NCBI GenBank assembly: GCA_963722295.1
Contig: CAVRLB010000001.1
Coordinates: forward strand, 806,001 to 870,000
From: Brooklawnia sp032229645
GTDB lineage: Bacteria > Actinomycetota > Actinomycetes > Propionibacteriales > Propionibacteriaceae
Direction of reading: 5' to 3'
DNA length: 64,000 nucleotides
The notes beneath the pieces are model-generated. The model was not told the DNA's origin and did no database searches. It saw only the letters and a list, made by a program, of their open reading frames with translations. This document shows, in pieces, positions 33,083 through 42,483 of this stretch; position 1 is the stretch's first letter, and each line of letters starts with the position of its first letter. The position numbers were made by a program, and so were the translations under genes.

Positions 33083-35827
33083 TTACGAGTCGCCGCCGAC
33101 CTCGCCCGATGCACCGGCGTTGACATCGTTCAGCCGGTAGCGGTCGATCCCTTGCCGAACGACCTCGCGCGGCAGCTCACCACGGTCGGCCAGCGCTTGC
33201 AGCGCCCGAACCACGATCGACGGGCCGTCGATGCGCAGATGGCGACGAGCCGCTGCCCGGGTGTCCGAGAAGCCGAAACCGTCAGCACCCAGCGGGTAGT
33301 AGTCGGTCGGCACCCAGGGCCGGATCTGCTCCTGCACGGCGCGCATGAAGTCGCTCACCGCGATCGCTGGGCCTTCGTGTCCGGCCAGCTGCTGCGTCAC
33401 GAACGCGGTCCTGGGCTCGGCCTCCGGGTTGATGAAGGCATCCTCGTCGCAAGCCCGACCGTCGCGGGCCAGCTCGTTCCAGCTTGTCACCGACCAGACG
33501 TCGGACTCGACGCCCCAGTCCTTCTTCAGCAGCTCCTGAGCCTCCAACGCCCACGGCACCGCAACGCCGGACGCGAGCAGTTGGGCACGCTTGCCGCCTT
33601 CGGCACCCTGCGAGATCAGGTGGATACCCCGGCGGATGCCTTCGGGGTCCACGTTCTCGGGCTGAGCGGGCTGAACCATCGGCTCGTTGTAAACCGTCAG
33701 GTAGTACGAGACATCTTCCGGCTGATCACCGTACATTCGGCGCAGACCATCCTCGACGATGTAGCTGATCTCATAGCCGTAGGCCGGGTCGTAGCTGACG
33801 ATGCCCTCGTTGGTAGCGGTCAACAGATGTGAGTGGCCGTCCATGTGCTGGGTGCCCTCGCCGGTCAGCGTCGTCTTGCCGGCGGTCGCGCCGATGTAGA
33901 ACCCGCGGGCCAGCTGGTCGGCCGCAGCCCACCACATGTCGGCGGTGCGCTGGATCCCGAACATCGAGTAGAAGATGTAGATCGGAATCATCGGCTGACC
34001 GTGGGTGGCGTAGCTGGTGCCGACGGCGGTGTATGCCGCGGTCGCGCCCGCCTCGTTGATACCGACGTGCATGATCTGGCCGTTGGTGGCCTCGCGGTAG
34101 CTCAGCATCAGGTCGTGGTCGACCGGGGTGTACTGCTGGCCGTTCGCGTTGTAAATCTTGATCGTCGGGAAGAACGAGTCCATACCGAAGGTGCGCGCCT
34201 CGTCCGGAATGATCGGGACGATGAACGGTGCCACGCCCTTGTCGCGCAGCAGATCCTTGAGCAACCGAACGAAGGCCATCGTGGTGGCGACCTTCTGATT
34301 GCCCGAACCCTTGCGAGCGGCCTTGTAGACCTTCTCGTCCGGCAGTTGCAGCTTCTTGCCGTGGTTGCCGCGCCGCTCCGGGACGAAGCCGCCGAGCTCG
34401 CGGCGACGGTCCAGCAGGTACTGGATCGCCGGATTCTGCGGACCCGGATTGAAGTACGGCGGCTGGTAGGGATCGGCCTCCAGCACCTCGTCCGATACCG
34501 GGATGTGGCAGCGGTCCCGCAGGCCCTTGAGGTCGTCGATGGCCAGTTTCTTCATCTGGTGGGTCGCGTTGCGGCCGGCGAAGTGGCTGCCGAGGAAATA
34601 GCCCTTGATGGTGTGGGCCAAGATCACGGTCGGGCCGCCGGTGTAGTCGTTGGCCGCCTTGTAGGCGTTATAGATCTTGGTGTAGTCCAGACCGCCACGG
34701 CGCAACGCCCAGATCTGATCGTCGCTCCATTCGGCCACCATCGCAGCGGTGCGCGGATCGCGTCCGAAGAAATGCTCGCGCACGTACGCACCGTCGTTGG
34801 CCTTGAAGGTCTGGTAGTCGCCGTCGCGGGTGGTGTTCATCACGTTGACGAGCGCACCGTCGGTGTCATTCTCAAGAAGCGGATCCCAGTTGGCGCCCCA
34901 GACGAGCTTGACGACGTTCCAGCCGGCGCCGCGGAAGAATGACTCCAGTTCCTGCACGATCTTGCCGTTGCCGCGCACCGGGCCGTCGAGACGCTGCAGG
35001 TTGCAGTTGATGACAAAGGTGAGATTGTCGAGCCCTTCATTGGCTGCCAGCTGCAGGGCCCCGCGCGATTCGACCTCGTCCATCTCACCGTCGCCGAGGA
35101 ACGCCCAGACGTGCTGCTGGCTGGAGTCCTTGATGCCGCGGTTCTCGAGGTAACGGTTGAACGATGCCTGGTAGATCGCATTGATCGGGCCGATACCCAT
35201 CGAGACGGTCGGGAACTCCCAGAAATCCGACATCCGACGCGGGTGCGGATAACTCGGCAGACCGCGCCCGCCCATGGGCCGGCTATATTCCTGGCGGAAG
35301 CCGTCCAGATCGTTCTCGGAAAGCCGGCCTTCGAGTAGCGCGCGGGCGTACATACCCGGGGATGCATGACCTTGGAAGAAGACCTGATCGCCGCCACCGG
35401 GATGATCCTTGCCACGCCAGAAATGCATCAGGCCCACCTCATAGAGGGTGGCCGCCGACGCGTAGCTGGCGATGTGGCCGCCGACTCCGACGCCGGGGCG
35501 CTGCTGACGGTGCACCTGGATCGCGGCATTCCATCGCAGCATGTGGCGAACCTGCTGTTCCAGCTCGGGGTCACCCGGGTAGGCGACCTCCTTCGACCTC
35601 GGAATGGTGTTGACATAGTCGGTCGAGACCAGCGAAGGCACACCGATGTGCTGATCACGCGCTCGTTCGTTGAGCCGAAGCATGACGTAGCGCGCCCGGT
35701 TGCGTCCGCCTGATTCAATCAGCCCATCCAGTGACTCCAACCACTCATTCGTCTCATCGACATCGGTGTCTGGGAGATTGGTCGGAAGGCCGTTAAGCAG
35801 GGGGCCGGGTTGCTCGCGAGGGATCAC
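33083..35827 (-). CDS. aceE: Pyruvate dehydrogenase E1 component (homodimeric)
   Basis: 914-residue E1 that decarboxylates pyruvate with thiamine diphosphate. The TPP motif is VWAFLGDGEMDEVESRGAL followed by NLTFVINCNLQRLDG; the N-terminal half starts NEWLESLDGLIESGG and includes HIASYASAATLYEVG. It is full length. GTG 35827 follows AAAGGA. The neighbours DUF3052 and FasR are conserved; E2/E3 genes are not in the window. Confidence 0.97.
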   Translation of the reverse strand: MIPREQPGPLLNGLPTNLPDTDVDETNEWLESLDGLIESGGRNRARYVMLRLNERARDQHIGVPSLVSTDYVNTIPRSKEVAYPGDPELEQQVRHMLRWNAAIQVHRQQRPGVGVGGHIASYASAATLYEVGLMHFWRGKDHPGGGDQVFFQGHASPGMYARALLEGRLSENDLDGFRQEYSRPMGGRGLPSYPHPRRMSDFWEFPTVSMGIGPINAIYQASFNRYLENRGIKDSSQQHVWAFLGDGEMDEVESRGALQLAANEGLDNLTFVINCNLQRLDGPVRGNGKIVQELESFFRGAGWNVVKLVWGANWDPLLENDTDGALVNVMNTTRDGDYQTFKANDGAYVREHFFGRDPRTAAMVAEWSDDQIWALRRGGLDYTKIYNAYKAANDYTGGPTVILAHTIKGYFLGSHFAGRNATHQMKKLAIDDLKGLRDRCHIPVSDEVLEADPYQPPYFNPGPQNPAIQYLLDRRRELGGFVPERRGNHGKKLQLPDEKVYKAARKGSGNQKVATTMAFVRLLKDLLRDKGVAPFIVPIIPDEARTFGMDSFFPTIKIYNANGQQYTPVDHDLMLSYREATNGQIMHVGINEAGATAAYTAVGTSYATHGQPMIPIYIFYSMFGIQRTADMWWAAADQLARGFYIGATAGKTTLTGEGTQHMDGHSHLLTATNEGIVSYDPAYGYEISYIVEDGLRRMYGDQPEDVSYYLTVYNEPMVQPAQPENVDPEGIRRGIHLISQGAEGGKRAQLLASGVAVPWALEAQELLKKDWGVESDVWSVTSWNELARDGRACDEDAFINPEAEPRTAFVTQQLAGHEGPAIAVSDFMRAVQEQIRPWVPTDYYPLGADGFGFSDTRAAARRHLRIDGPSIVVRALQALADRGELPREVVRQGIDRYRLNDVNAGASGEVGGDS

Positions 35828-35960
35828 GCTGAGGTCCTTTCAAGTCACGACAGATGTCACTTCAACACCAGCATTACTCGCAATCTTCCCGCGATCTGCG
35901 GGATTTCGCCAGAAGTCCGCCGATCCAGCCCAGCGCATCGGGCCCTCCGGTGCCGCCTGG

Positions 35961-35994
35961 GTTGTTGGCAGCTGTTGCCGTGCTTGGCAACAAC
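35961..35994. promoter_or_regulatory. Imperfect inverted repeat in the aceE/PfkB divergent region
   Basis: GTTGTTG (35961-35967) and CAACAAC (35988-35994) with partly matching inner bases, in the 278-bp gap between the divergent aceE and PfkB kinase genes. It could be an operator for either; no regulator can be named. Nothing else is seen in 35828-36105. Confidence 0.35.
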
Positions 35995-36105
35995 CACGGG
36001 ATCCGGGTCCGAAACTGTAGGATTCCGGCATAAACCCGTGACGCGCAACGGTGCCGCCGGTGTACCGCAACACGGCGCGCTTCTCGATCTCGAAAGGCAG
36101 CACAT

Positions 36106-37179
36106 ATGAAACTCCGTGAGGACGCCAAGTGGTCGCTGGTCATCCCGACCAGCATGGGGATCCGCATCTGTCCCGAGGACGCCCAACCGGTGCAGACCGC
36201 GAGTCGTTTCAGCATGCAAGTGACATCGGCCGAGAGCAACGTCGGTTCGATCTCCAGCTACCTGGGCGAGCCGGTGAAGATCCTCACCAACTTCGTCCAG
36301 GGCAGCCCGATCTCGATGATGATCAAGTCGAACCTGGCTTCGCGGTTCATGGCCGTCGAAGGCCCGGAGCTGCCGCAGGGCGGCGCCTGGGGTTACCGTC
36401 ACCAGTTCAACATCGCCGATTCGGGCTACGGCAACCGTGGTGCCCGGGTCTGGAACGATCGCGCCGGTGAGGTCGGCCTGCAGCTCGACGCCAAGGACTT
36501 CGACCTCGACCGCATCTTCGGCGACGAGGGCGCGAAGATCGTCCACATGTCGGGCCTGATCGCGGCGCTGTCACCCAAGACCTTGCAGTTCTGCCTCGAC
36601 GTGGCCCACGCCGCCAAGGCGCACGGTGCTGCCGTCAGCTTCGACCTGAACTTCCGCGCATCGTTCTGGAAGGGACGCGAGGCGGAGCTGCGCGCAGGCT
36701 TCACCGAGATCGCGAACAACTGCTCCATCCTCATCGGCAACGAAGAGGACTTCCAGCTGGCACTCGGCCTGGAGGGCCCGGACGCCGGCGGCAAAGGCAT
36801 CGGCGCGAAGATCGAAGGCTTCAAGGCCATGATCAATACCGCCCACGAGCGCTTTCCGGGCGTCGAGGTCTTCGCCACCACGCTGCGCGAGGTCGTCAAC
36901 GCCAACCACCACCTGTGGGGCGCCATCTTGTGGGCGGACGGCGAGTTCCACGTCGTGGAGCCACGCGACATCGGCGTCCTGGATCGTATCGGCGGCGGCG
37001 ACTCCACTGTCGGCGGCATCCTCTACGGGCTGATCAACGGTTGGGATCCCGAGAAGTGCCTGCACTTCGGCTGGGCGTCCGGCGCGATCACCACGACCTT
37101 CCTCACCGACTACGCCGCTCCGGCCGACGAGGAGCAGATCTGGTCGGTTTGGGAAGGCAACGCGCGCATCAAGCGCTGA
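36106..37179 (+). CDS. PfkB-family carbohydrate kinase
   Basis: 357-residue ribokinase/PfkB-fold kinase. AVSFDLNFRASFWKGREAEL and ILIGNEEDFQLALGL are typical of 2-keto-3-deoxygluconate-kinase-like members. The usual C-terminal GAGD signature reads RIGGGDSTVGGILYGL here: the catalytic aspartate is kept but the A/F positions are altered. The beta-lid N-terminal region is divergent. AAAGGC precedes the ATG. It sits between aceE and fasR, an unusual place; substrate not predictable. Confidence 0.82.
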   Translation: MKLREDAKWSLVIPTSMGIRICPEDAQPVQTASRFSMQVTSAESNVGSISSYLGEPVKILTNFVQGSPISMMIKSNLASRFMAVEGPELPQGGAWGYRHQFNIADSGYGNRGARVWNDRAGEVGLQLDAKDFDLDRIFGDEGAKIVHMSGLIAALSPKTLQFCLDVAHAAKAHGAAVSFDLNFRASFWKGREAELRAGFTEIANNCSILIGNEEDFQLALGLEGPDAGGKGIGAKIEGFKAMINTAHERFPGVEVFATTLREVVNANHHLWGAILWADGEFHVVEPRDIGVLDRIGGGDSTVGGILYGLINGWDPEKCLHFGWASGAITTTFLTDYAAPADEEQIWSVWEGNARIKR

Positions 37180-37192
37180 CGCTTGGGTCGTC

Positions 37193-37236
37193 AACGGCCG
37201 AGCCCCCCGTGCGTGAGGCGCAGGGGCTCGGCCGTT
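37193..37236 (+). terminator. Rho-independent terminator after the PfkB kinase
   Basis: Perfect 14-bp arms AACGGCCGAGCCCC (37193-37206) and the complement (37223-37236), followed by TTGA after a T4 run. Confidence 0.85.
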
Positions 37237-37297
37237 TTGAATATCCGGCCCCAGCGGAGCGGTAGAGTTCGCGGGCAAACAGATGCCAGGAGGTGCC

Positions 37298-38509
37298 ATG
37301 GCCGCAAAACCCCCGGTGAGTGCCGGCCGCGCGTTCGTACCCGCCGCACGAACCCGCGCCGCCATCGCCAAGCGACTGGCCGCCCAGGCCGGACGAATGA
37401 GCACTGCGGTGGTCGGCGAGATGGAGATCCGGCACCCCTGGTACTCGAAGCTGAGCGCCGAGGAGCGCTCGTGGGTGAACATGGTGGCCAACGAGGGCAT
37501 CAATGGCTTCGTCCAATGGTTTGCCGACGACGCCGCGTCCGAGATCGACCCGGCGCGCATCTTCAACGTCGCGCCGCGCTCGCTGACCCGCAGGATCAAT
37601 CTGCATCAGACCGTCGACCTGATCCGCACGACCATCGATGTCGTGGAGGCGCAGATCGGTCAGCTGATGCCCCGCGGTGACCGCGGGGTCCTGCAGACCG
37701 CGATCCTGCACTACTCGCGGGAGGTCGCGTTCGCCTCGGCAGAGGTCTATGCGCGAGCAGCCGAATCCCGCGGCAGCTGGGACGAACGGATCGAGGCGCT
37801 CATCGTGGACGCCGTGGTGCGCGCCGATTCGAATGAAGACCTGCTGTCCCGTGCGTCCGCTCTCGGCTGGCATGCGCAGGCCCCGGTCGTGGTGGCGATC
37901 GGCGCGACGGCCGACGATGACGACTTCAGCGGATTGCGCAAGGATGCCGAAAGTCTCGGCCTGGTCGCGATGGCGGCTCTGCACGGTGAGCAGTTGGTGG
38001 TCGTCCTCTCTCCCAGCTCGCCGGATGCCCAGCCCGATCTGGAGGCGGGCGTCGGCTGGCTGGAATCGCTGGCACCGCACTTCGGCCCGGGCCCGATCGT
38101 CGTCGGCCCGCCGGTAGCGGGACTGGTCCGGGCGTCCGACTCGGCGCGTGCGGCGTTGTCGGGTGCCCGTTCGGCAAAGGCCTGGCCGGAGGGCCCCCGG
38201 GTGCTGACCGCCCGCGACCTGCTGCCCGAGCGTGCGCTGGCAGGCAACGGCCAGGCGCGCCGCGAACTGGTCGACGCGGTTTTCACGCCCTTGGCGGCGG
38301 CCGGCGGCGATCTGCTGGAGACCTGCGTGAGCTTCAGCGACCAGGGCGGTTCGGTGGAGGCGACCGCGCGGGCACTGTTCGTCCACCCCAATACGGTGCG
38401 CTACCGCCTCAAGCGCATCGCCGAGGTCGCCGGCTACTCCCCCAGCTCGCCCAGGGACGCCTATGTCTTGCGGTTGGCCATCACTTTGGGACGACAGCAC
38501 AGTCAGTAG
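37298..38509 (+). CDS. fasR: PucR-type regulator of fatty-acid synthesis, FasR-like
   Basis: 403-residue regulator encoded directly upstream of fabD. The C-terminal PucR helix-turn-helix reads GGSVEATARALFVHPNTVRYR then LKRIAEVAGY. The N-terminal region IRHPWYSKLSAEERSWV matches FasR, the activator of the fabD-fabH-acpP-fabF operon in Streptomyces and mycobacteria. ATG 37298 is selected by AGGAGG five bases upstream; an ATG at 37283 is not preceded by one. Acyl-CoA control of FasR is known for homologues and inferred here. Confidence 0.88.
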   Translation: MAAKPPVSAGRAFVPAARTRAAIAKRLAAQAGRMSTAVVGEMEIRHPWYSKLSAEERSWVNMVANEGINGFVQWFADDAASEIDPARIFNVAPRSLTRRINLHQTVDLIRTTIDVVEAQIGQLMPRGDRGVLQTAILHYSREVAFASAEVYARAAESRGSWDERIEALIVDAVVRADSNEDLLSRASALGWHAQAPVVVAIGATADDDDFSGLRKDAESLGLVAMAALHGEQLVVVLSPSSPDAQPDLEAGVGWLESLAPHFGPGPIVVGPPVAGLVRASDSARAALSGARSAKAWPEGPRVLTARDLLPERALAGNGQARRELVDAVFTPLAAAGGDLLETCVSFSDQGGSVEATARALFVHPNTVRYRLKRIAEVAGYSPSSPRDAYVLRLAITLGRQHSQ

Positions 38510-38524
38510 CCCCAAATCTGGGGC
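38509..38524. promoter_or_regulatory. Short palindrome at the fasR stop / fabD promoter
   Basis: GCCCCA-AATC-TGGGGC, perfect 6-bp arms, starting at the last base of the fasR stop and 101 bp before fabD. It could be a FasR operator or a weak attenuator; undecidable from sequence. Confidence 0.35.
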
Positions 38525-38624
38525 CTCTCCAAAGCGGCGGTTTGTAGAGTACGCACAATGTCGGCGCGCCAAATTAGTCACGCCGCGCATCGGCTTGAGT
38601 CTGTTCGACCGGCAGGATGTAGGT

Positions 38625-39560
38625 GTGCTTGTTATCGCAGCTCCCGGCCAGGGTGCCCAAACCCCCGGCTTCCTCTCCGAATGGTTGACAATCGATAGTT
38701 TCGCCGACCGCCTCCGCTGGCTGTCCGCGGTAGTGGGGCTCGACCTGGCCCACTACGGGACTGGGGCCGACGCCGAAACCATCCGTGACACCGCGATCGC
38801 CCAGCCGCTGCTGGTGGCTTCGGCCCTTGCCGTCGCGCATGAGCTCTTCCCGGACGCCGACTACGGCTGCGGCAGCGCAGATATCGTCGCCGGGCATTCG
38901 GTCGGTGAGATCGGGGCTGCCGCCCTCACCGGTGCGATCAATCCGGAGGCCGCGATGGTCTTCGTCCGGGAGCGCGGCCAGGCGATGGCCGCTGCTTCGG
39001 CCGTGCAGCCGACCGGCATGTCCGCAGTCATTGCAGGCAAGCCGGACGAGGTTCTCGCCGCGATCGAAGCCGCCGGACTCACCCCCGCCAACTTCAACGG
39101 CTCGGGCCAGATCGTCGCAGCCGGCACCCTCGAGCAGTTGCAGACGCTGGCCGACAACGCCCCCGCCCGCGCCCGGGTCATTCCGCTGTCGGTGGCCGGC
39201 GCTTTCCACACCGTGCACATGGGGCCCGCATCGCAGCGCCTGGAGTTGCTGGCCCGTTCGATCGGCACCGCTGGTCCGGTGGCTCGACTGCTGTCGAACC
39301 GTGATGGCGCGGTCGTCGAATCCGGCGCCGAGTATCTCGACCGGATGGTCGCTCAGGTGACCCACCCGGTGCGCTGGGATCTGTGTATGGACACCATGGC
39401 TTCGCTCGGCGTTACCGGTCTGCTCGAACTGGCTCCGGCCGGCACCCTGACAGGCATCGCCAAGCGCAACCTGAAGGGTGTCGAGCTGTTCAATCTCAAC
39501 ACCCCCGATCAACTGGATGACGCACGCGAGTTCTGTGCGCGTCACTCCGAAGCGAAATGA
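38625..39560 (+). CDS. fabD: Malonyl-CoA:ACP transacylase FabD
   Basis: 311-residue transacylase that loads malonate on ACP. The N-terminus LVIAAPGQGAQTPGF contains the oxyanion glutamine; the nucleophile serine is in IVAGHSVGEIGAA (residue 92); the catalytic histidine is in AGAFHTVHM. GTG 38625 gives this N-terminus, and AGGAT lies upstream. It overlaps fabH by 4 bp. Confidence 0.95.
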   Translation: MLVIAAPGQGAQTPGFLSEWLTIDSFADRLRWLSAVVGLDLAHYGTGADAETIRDTAIAQPLLVASALAVAHELFPDADYGCGSADIVAGHSVGEIGAAALTGAINPEAAMVFVRERGQAMAAASAVQPTGMSAVIAGKPDEVLAAIEAAGLTPANFNGSGQIVAAGTLEQLQTLADNAPARARVIPLSVAGAFHTVHMGPASQRLELLARSIGTAGPVARLLSNRDGAVVESGAEYLDRMVAQVTHPVRWDLCMDTMASLGVTGLLELAPAGTLTGIAKRNLKGVELFNLNTPDQLDDAREFCARHSEAK

Positions 39561-40561
39561 GGATCATGAGTTCGCCTATCAAAGCGTCGCAAGGTGCCCC
39601 CTATTCCCGGATTCTCGGGGTGGGCGGGGCCCGCGGCAACCGCGTCGTCGACAACGCCGAGATGTGTACCATCATCGACTCGTCCGACGAGTGGATTCAG
39701 CAGCGGACCGGCATCATCGAGCGTCGCTGGGTCGATGACGAGCAGGATGTCTTGACGCTGGCCATCGAGGCCGCCCGCAAGGCGGTCGAGCGCTCAGGAG
39801 TCGCCACCGACCAGATCGACAGCGTGCTGGTGAGCTCGGTCTCCAATACCCGCCGCTTCCCGTCGCTGGCGGTTCAGGTGGCGTCGGCACTCGGGCTTCC
39901 CGACCCTGCCGCCACCGACCTGCAGGCTGCCTGCGCGGGCTTCTGCTACGGCGTCAGCCTCGCCGACTCCATGGTGCGCACCGGTTCGGCCCATCACGTT
40001 CTGGTTGTCGGCGTCGAGGTGCTCAGTCAGCAGACCAACTTCGCCGATCGCTCCACCGCGTTCCTCTTCGGGGACGGCGCGGGCGCCGTGGTCATCGGAC
40101 CGTCGGACACCCCCGGGGTCGGTCCGGCCGTCTGGGGCTCTGCGATTGATACCGGTGAGATCATCCACTCGGACGATTTCGCCGCCGCCGCCGCAGAGGG
40201 CGTCAATCCGAGGATCCACATGGACGGCCACCAGGTCTTCCGCTGGGCGACCGGCTTCATCGTGGAGAAAACTGCCGAAATCCTCGAGGCAGCCGGATTG
40301 GCTCCCGAGGATCTCGACGTCTTCATCCCACATCAGGCCAACAACCGCATCACCGATGCGATGTTGCGTCGCCTTAAGCTGCCGGAAAGCGTCGTGGTCA
40401 GCCGCGACATCAAGCACATGGGCAACGCTTCGGCAGCGTCCGTCCCGATCGCCATGGAGGCCCTGCTCGAATCGGGCGAGGCCAAATCCGGCGACAACGC
40501 CCTGATCATCGGCTTCGGCGCCGGGCTGGTCTATGCCGGCCAGGTCGTCGTTCTGCCCTGA
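39557..40561 (+). CDS. fabH: 3-oxoacyl-ACP synthase III FabH
   Basis: 334-residue KAS III that condenses acyl-CoA primer with malonyl-ACP to start chains. The catalytic triad is visible: Cys126 in ATDLQAACAGFCYG, His in FIPHQANNRI and Asn in KHMGNASAASVP. Two starts are possible: ATG 39557, overlapping fabD, or ATG 39566. Branched-chain priming is typical for this lineage and fits the liv operon, but is inferred. Confidence 0.95.
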   Translation: MRIMSSPIKASQGAPYSRILGVGGARGNRVVDNAEMCTIIDSSDEWIQQRTGIIERRWVDDEQDVLTLAIEAARKAVERSGVATDQIDSVLVSSVSNTRRFPSLAVQVASALGLPDPAATDLQAACAGFCYGVSLADSMVRTGSAHHVLVVGVEVLSQQTNFADRSTAFLFGDGAGAVVIGPSDTPGVGPAVWGSAIDTGEIIHSDDFAAAAAEGVNPRIHMDGHQVFRWATGFIVEKTAEILEAAGLAPEDLDVFIPHQANNRITDAMLRRLKLPESVVVSRDIKHMGNASAASVPIAMEALLESGEAKSGDNALIIGFGAGLVYAGQVVVLP

Positions 40562-40614
40562 CACCCGCTCAACTCTCTAGACCACCATCTGGGCCAATAG
40601 AAAGGACATTCATC

Positions 40615-40860
40615 ATGGCCACCACCGAGGAAATCCGTTCACAGCTCGCCGACATCGTCAACGACGTTGCTGGTGTCGACCAGGCCGACGTGCAGCTGGA
40701 GAAGAACTTCGTGGACGATCTGGACGTCGACTCCCTGTCGATGGTCGAGATCATCTACGCCTGCGAAGAGGCCTTCAGCGTCTCGATCCCCGATGAGGAC
40801 TCGAAGTCGTTGAAGACCGTGGGCGATGCCGTCTCGTACATCGAGCGCGCGCAGAACTGA
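40615..40860 (+). CDS. acpP: Acyl carrier protein
   Basis: 81-residue acidic ACP. The 4'-phosphopantetheine attachment serine is Ser40 in DLDVDSLSMVEII. AAAGGACATTC precedes the ATG. It lies 53 bp after fabH and is followed by a strong hairpin before fabF. Confidence 0.96.
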   Translation: MATTEEIRSQLADIVNDVAGVDQADVQLEKNFVDDLDVDSLSMVEIIYACEEAFSVSIPDEDSKSLKTVGDAVSYIERAQN

Positions 40861-40879
40861 GCCCTCTTAGGGTCCTTAG

Positions 40880-40913
40880 GGCCCGCACGTCACCGGTAGA
40901 TGACGTGCGGGCC
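40880..40913 (+). terminator. Hairpin between acpP and fabF
   Basis: Perfect 13-bp arms GGCCCGCACGTCA (40880-40892) and complement (40901-40913) with an 8-nt loop, followed by ATTCCAT rather than a long T-run. Likely a partial terminator or mRNA-end stabiliser that raises acpP relative to fabF. Confidence 0.6.
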
Positions 40914-40943
40914 ATTCCATAAACCTTTCATCCGGGAGCCTCA

Positions 40944-42200
40944 ATGACCGATGTCGTCATCACAGGATTCGGTGCCATTACCCCGCTTGGCAACGATGCA
41001 CCTTCTACCTGGCAAGCACTTCTTGCCGGACGCAGCGGCGTCCGTCGTATCGAGGCCGACTGGGCCGATGACCTGCCCGTGCAGATCGCCGGTCAGGTGA
41101 CTGCGGATCTTACGCAGTGGATCTCGCGCGTCGACTCCCGCCGGATGGACCGTGTCAGCCAGCTTGCGTTGGTCGCGGCCCGCGAAGCCTGGGCCGATGC
41201 CGGATTCGGCCTCGGCGAGGACAACCAGGTCGATCCCGAACGGCTGGGTGTCTCGGTCGGCACCGGTATCGGCGGCCTGGTCACCACGCTGGATCAATGG
41301 GATGTGCAGCGCGAGAAGGGCGTCCGGCGAGTCAGCCCGTTCACCGTGCCGATGTTGATGGCCAACGCGCCTGCGGCCCATGTCGGACTGCTGGTCAACG
41401 CCAAGGCCGGTGTGCATGCGCCGGTTTCGGCGTGTGCTTCGTCCAACGAGGCGATCGCCCTGGGCGCGAACATGTTGCGGCTGGACGAAGCCGACGTCGT
41501 GGTCGTGGGCGGCTCTGAGTCGGTCATTCACGCGATGCCGATCGTGGCGTTCGCCCAGATGCAGGCACTCAGCCGCCGCAATGACGAACCCGAGCGCGCT
41601 TCGCGTCCGTGGGACATTGACCGCGACGGCTTCGTGATCGGCGAGGGCTCCGTGATGCTGGTCATGGAGACACTAGCTTCGGCGAAGGCCCGCGGCGCCC
41701 GGATTTATGGCACGCTGGCAGGCTCTGGCATCAGCGCCGACTCGCACGACATCGTCCAGCCCGAGCCGAGCGGCGCAGGTCAGCTGTCGGCGATGGTCAA
41801 GGCCCTGCGCAACGCCGGGCTCTCGCCGTCCGACATCAAGCACGTCAACGCCCACGGCACCTCGACCCCACAGGGCGATGTGACCGAGGCCAAGTCGATC
41901 GCGCATGCCCTCGGATCGAGCGTCAGCGAGACGGTGGTGACCTCCACCAAGTCGATGACCGGCCACCTGTTGGGCGGTGCGGGCGCTCTGGAGACCTTCG
42001 CCTCCGTGATGGCTCTGCGTGACCGAGTCTCGCCCCCGACCATCAACCTTGAGCACCAGGAGCCCGGTCTGGAGATCCAGATCGCCGCGAATGAGGCGCG
42101 GGAGCTGCCGTCCGGCCCGCTGGCTGCGCTCAACAACTCGTTCGGCTTCGGTGGCCACAATGTGGCGCTGGCGCTGACGAATGACAACATGACCGAATGA
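40944..42200 (+). CDS. fabF: 3-oxoacyl-ACP synthase II FabF
   Basis: 418-residue KAS II elongating enzyme. The active-site cysteine is Cys164 in VSACASSNEAI; the two histidines are in NAHGTSTPQGD and MTGHLLGGAGA. Ends the fabD-H-P-F operon. A GGGAG precedes the ATG. A 16-bp minisatellite begins at the first base after its stop. Confidence 0.96.
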   Translation: MTDVVITGFGAITPLGNDAPSTWQALLAGRSGVRRIEADWADDLPVQIAGQVTADLTQWISRVDSRRMDRVSQLALVAAREAWADAGFGLGEDNQVDPERLGVSVGTGIGGLVTTLDQWDVQREKGVRRVSPFTVPMLMANAPAAHVGLLVNAKAGVHAPVSACASSNEAIALGANMLRLDEADVVVVGGSESVIHAMPIVAFAQMQALSRRNDEPERASRPWDIDRDGFVIGEGSVMLVMETLASAKARGARIYGTLAGSGISADSHDIVQPEPSGAGQLSAMVKALRNAGLSPSDIKHVNAHGTSTPQGDVTEAKSIAHALGSSVSETVVTSTKSMTGHLLGGAGALETFASVMALRDRVSPPTINLEHQEPGLEIQIAANEARELPSGPLAALNNSFGFGGHNVALALTNDNMTE

Positions 42201-42402
42201 GCGGGTCCTGAACTGAACGCCTTCTGAACACTCAGCGGGTCCTGAACACAGCGGGTCCTGAACACAGCGGGTCCTGAACACAGCGCGTCCTGAACACAGC
42301 GCGTCCCGAACAGAACGCGTCCCGAACAGAACGCGTCCCGAACACAGCGCGTCCCGAACAGAACGCGTCCCGAACACAGCGCGTCCCGAACAGAACGCGT
42401 CC
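42201..42402. repeat. 16-bp minisatellite directly after the fabF stop
   Basis: A first GCGGGTCCTGAAC follows the fabF stop at 42201. From 42235 to 42402 about ten and a half 16-bp units follow (GCGGGTCCTGAACACA, changing to GCGCGTCCCGAACAGA downstream). Because 16 is not a multiple of 3, the reverse-strand ORFs here cycle through three peptide versions and are not genes. Confidence 0.9.
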
Positions 42403-42483
42403 GGCTGATCATCCGTGATCGGTCGGGCCGCTCTTGTTTCGCTGTCACTCGAGATCGGTTCGGGTCGTGATCGGTGTGTCCCC

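Noticed and set aside
38560..38585. Possible third copy of palindromic element B (TTAGTCACGCC)
   Set aside because: Only 11 bases match one TIR end and its flank; no partner arm was found.
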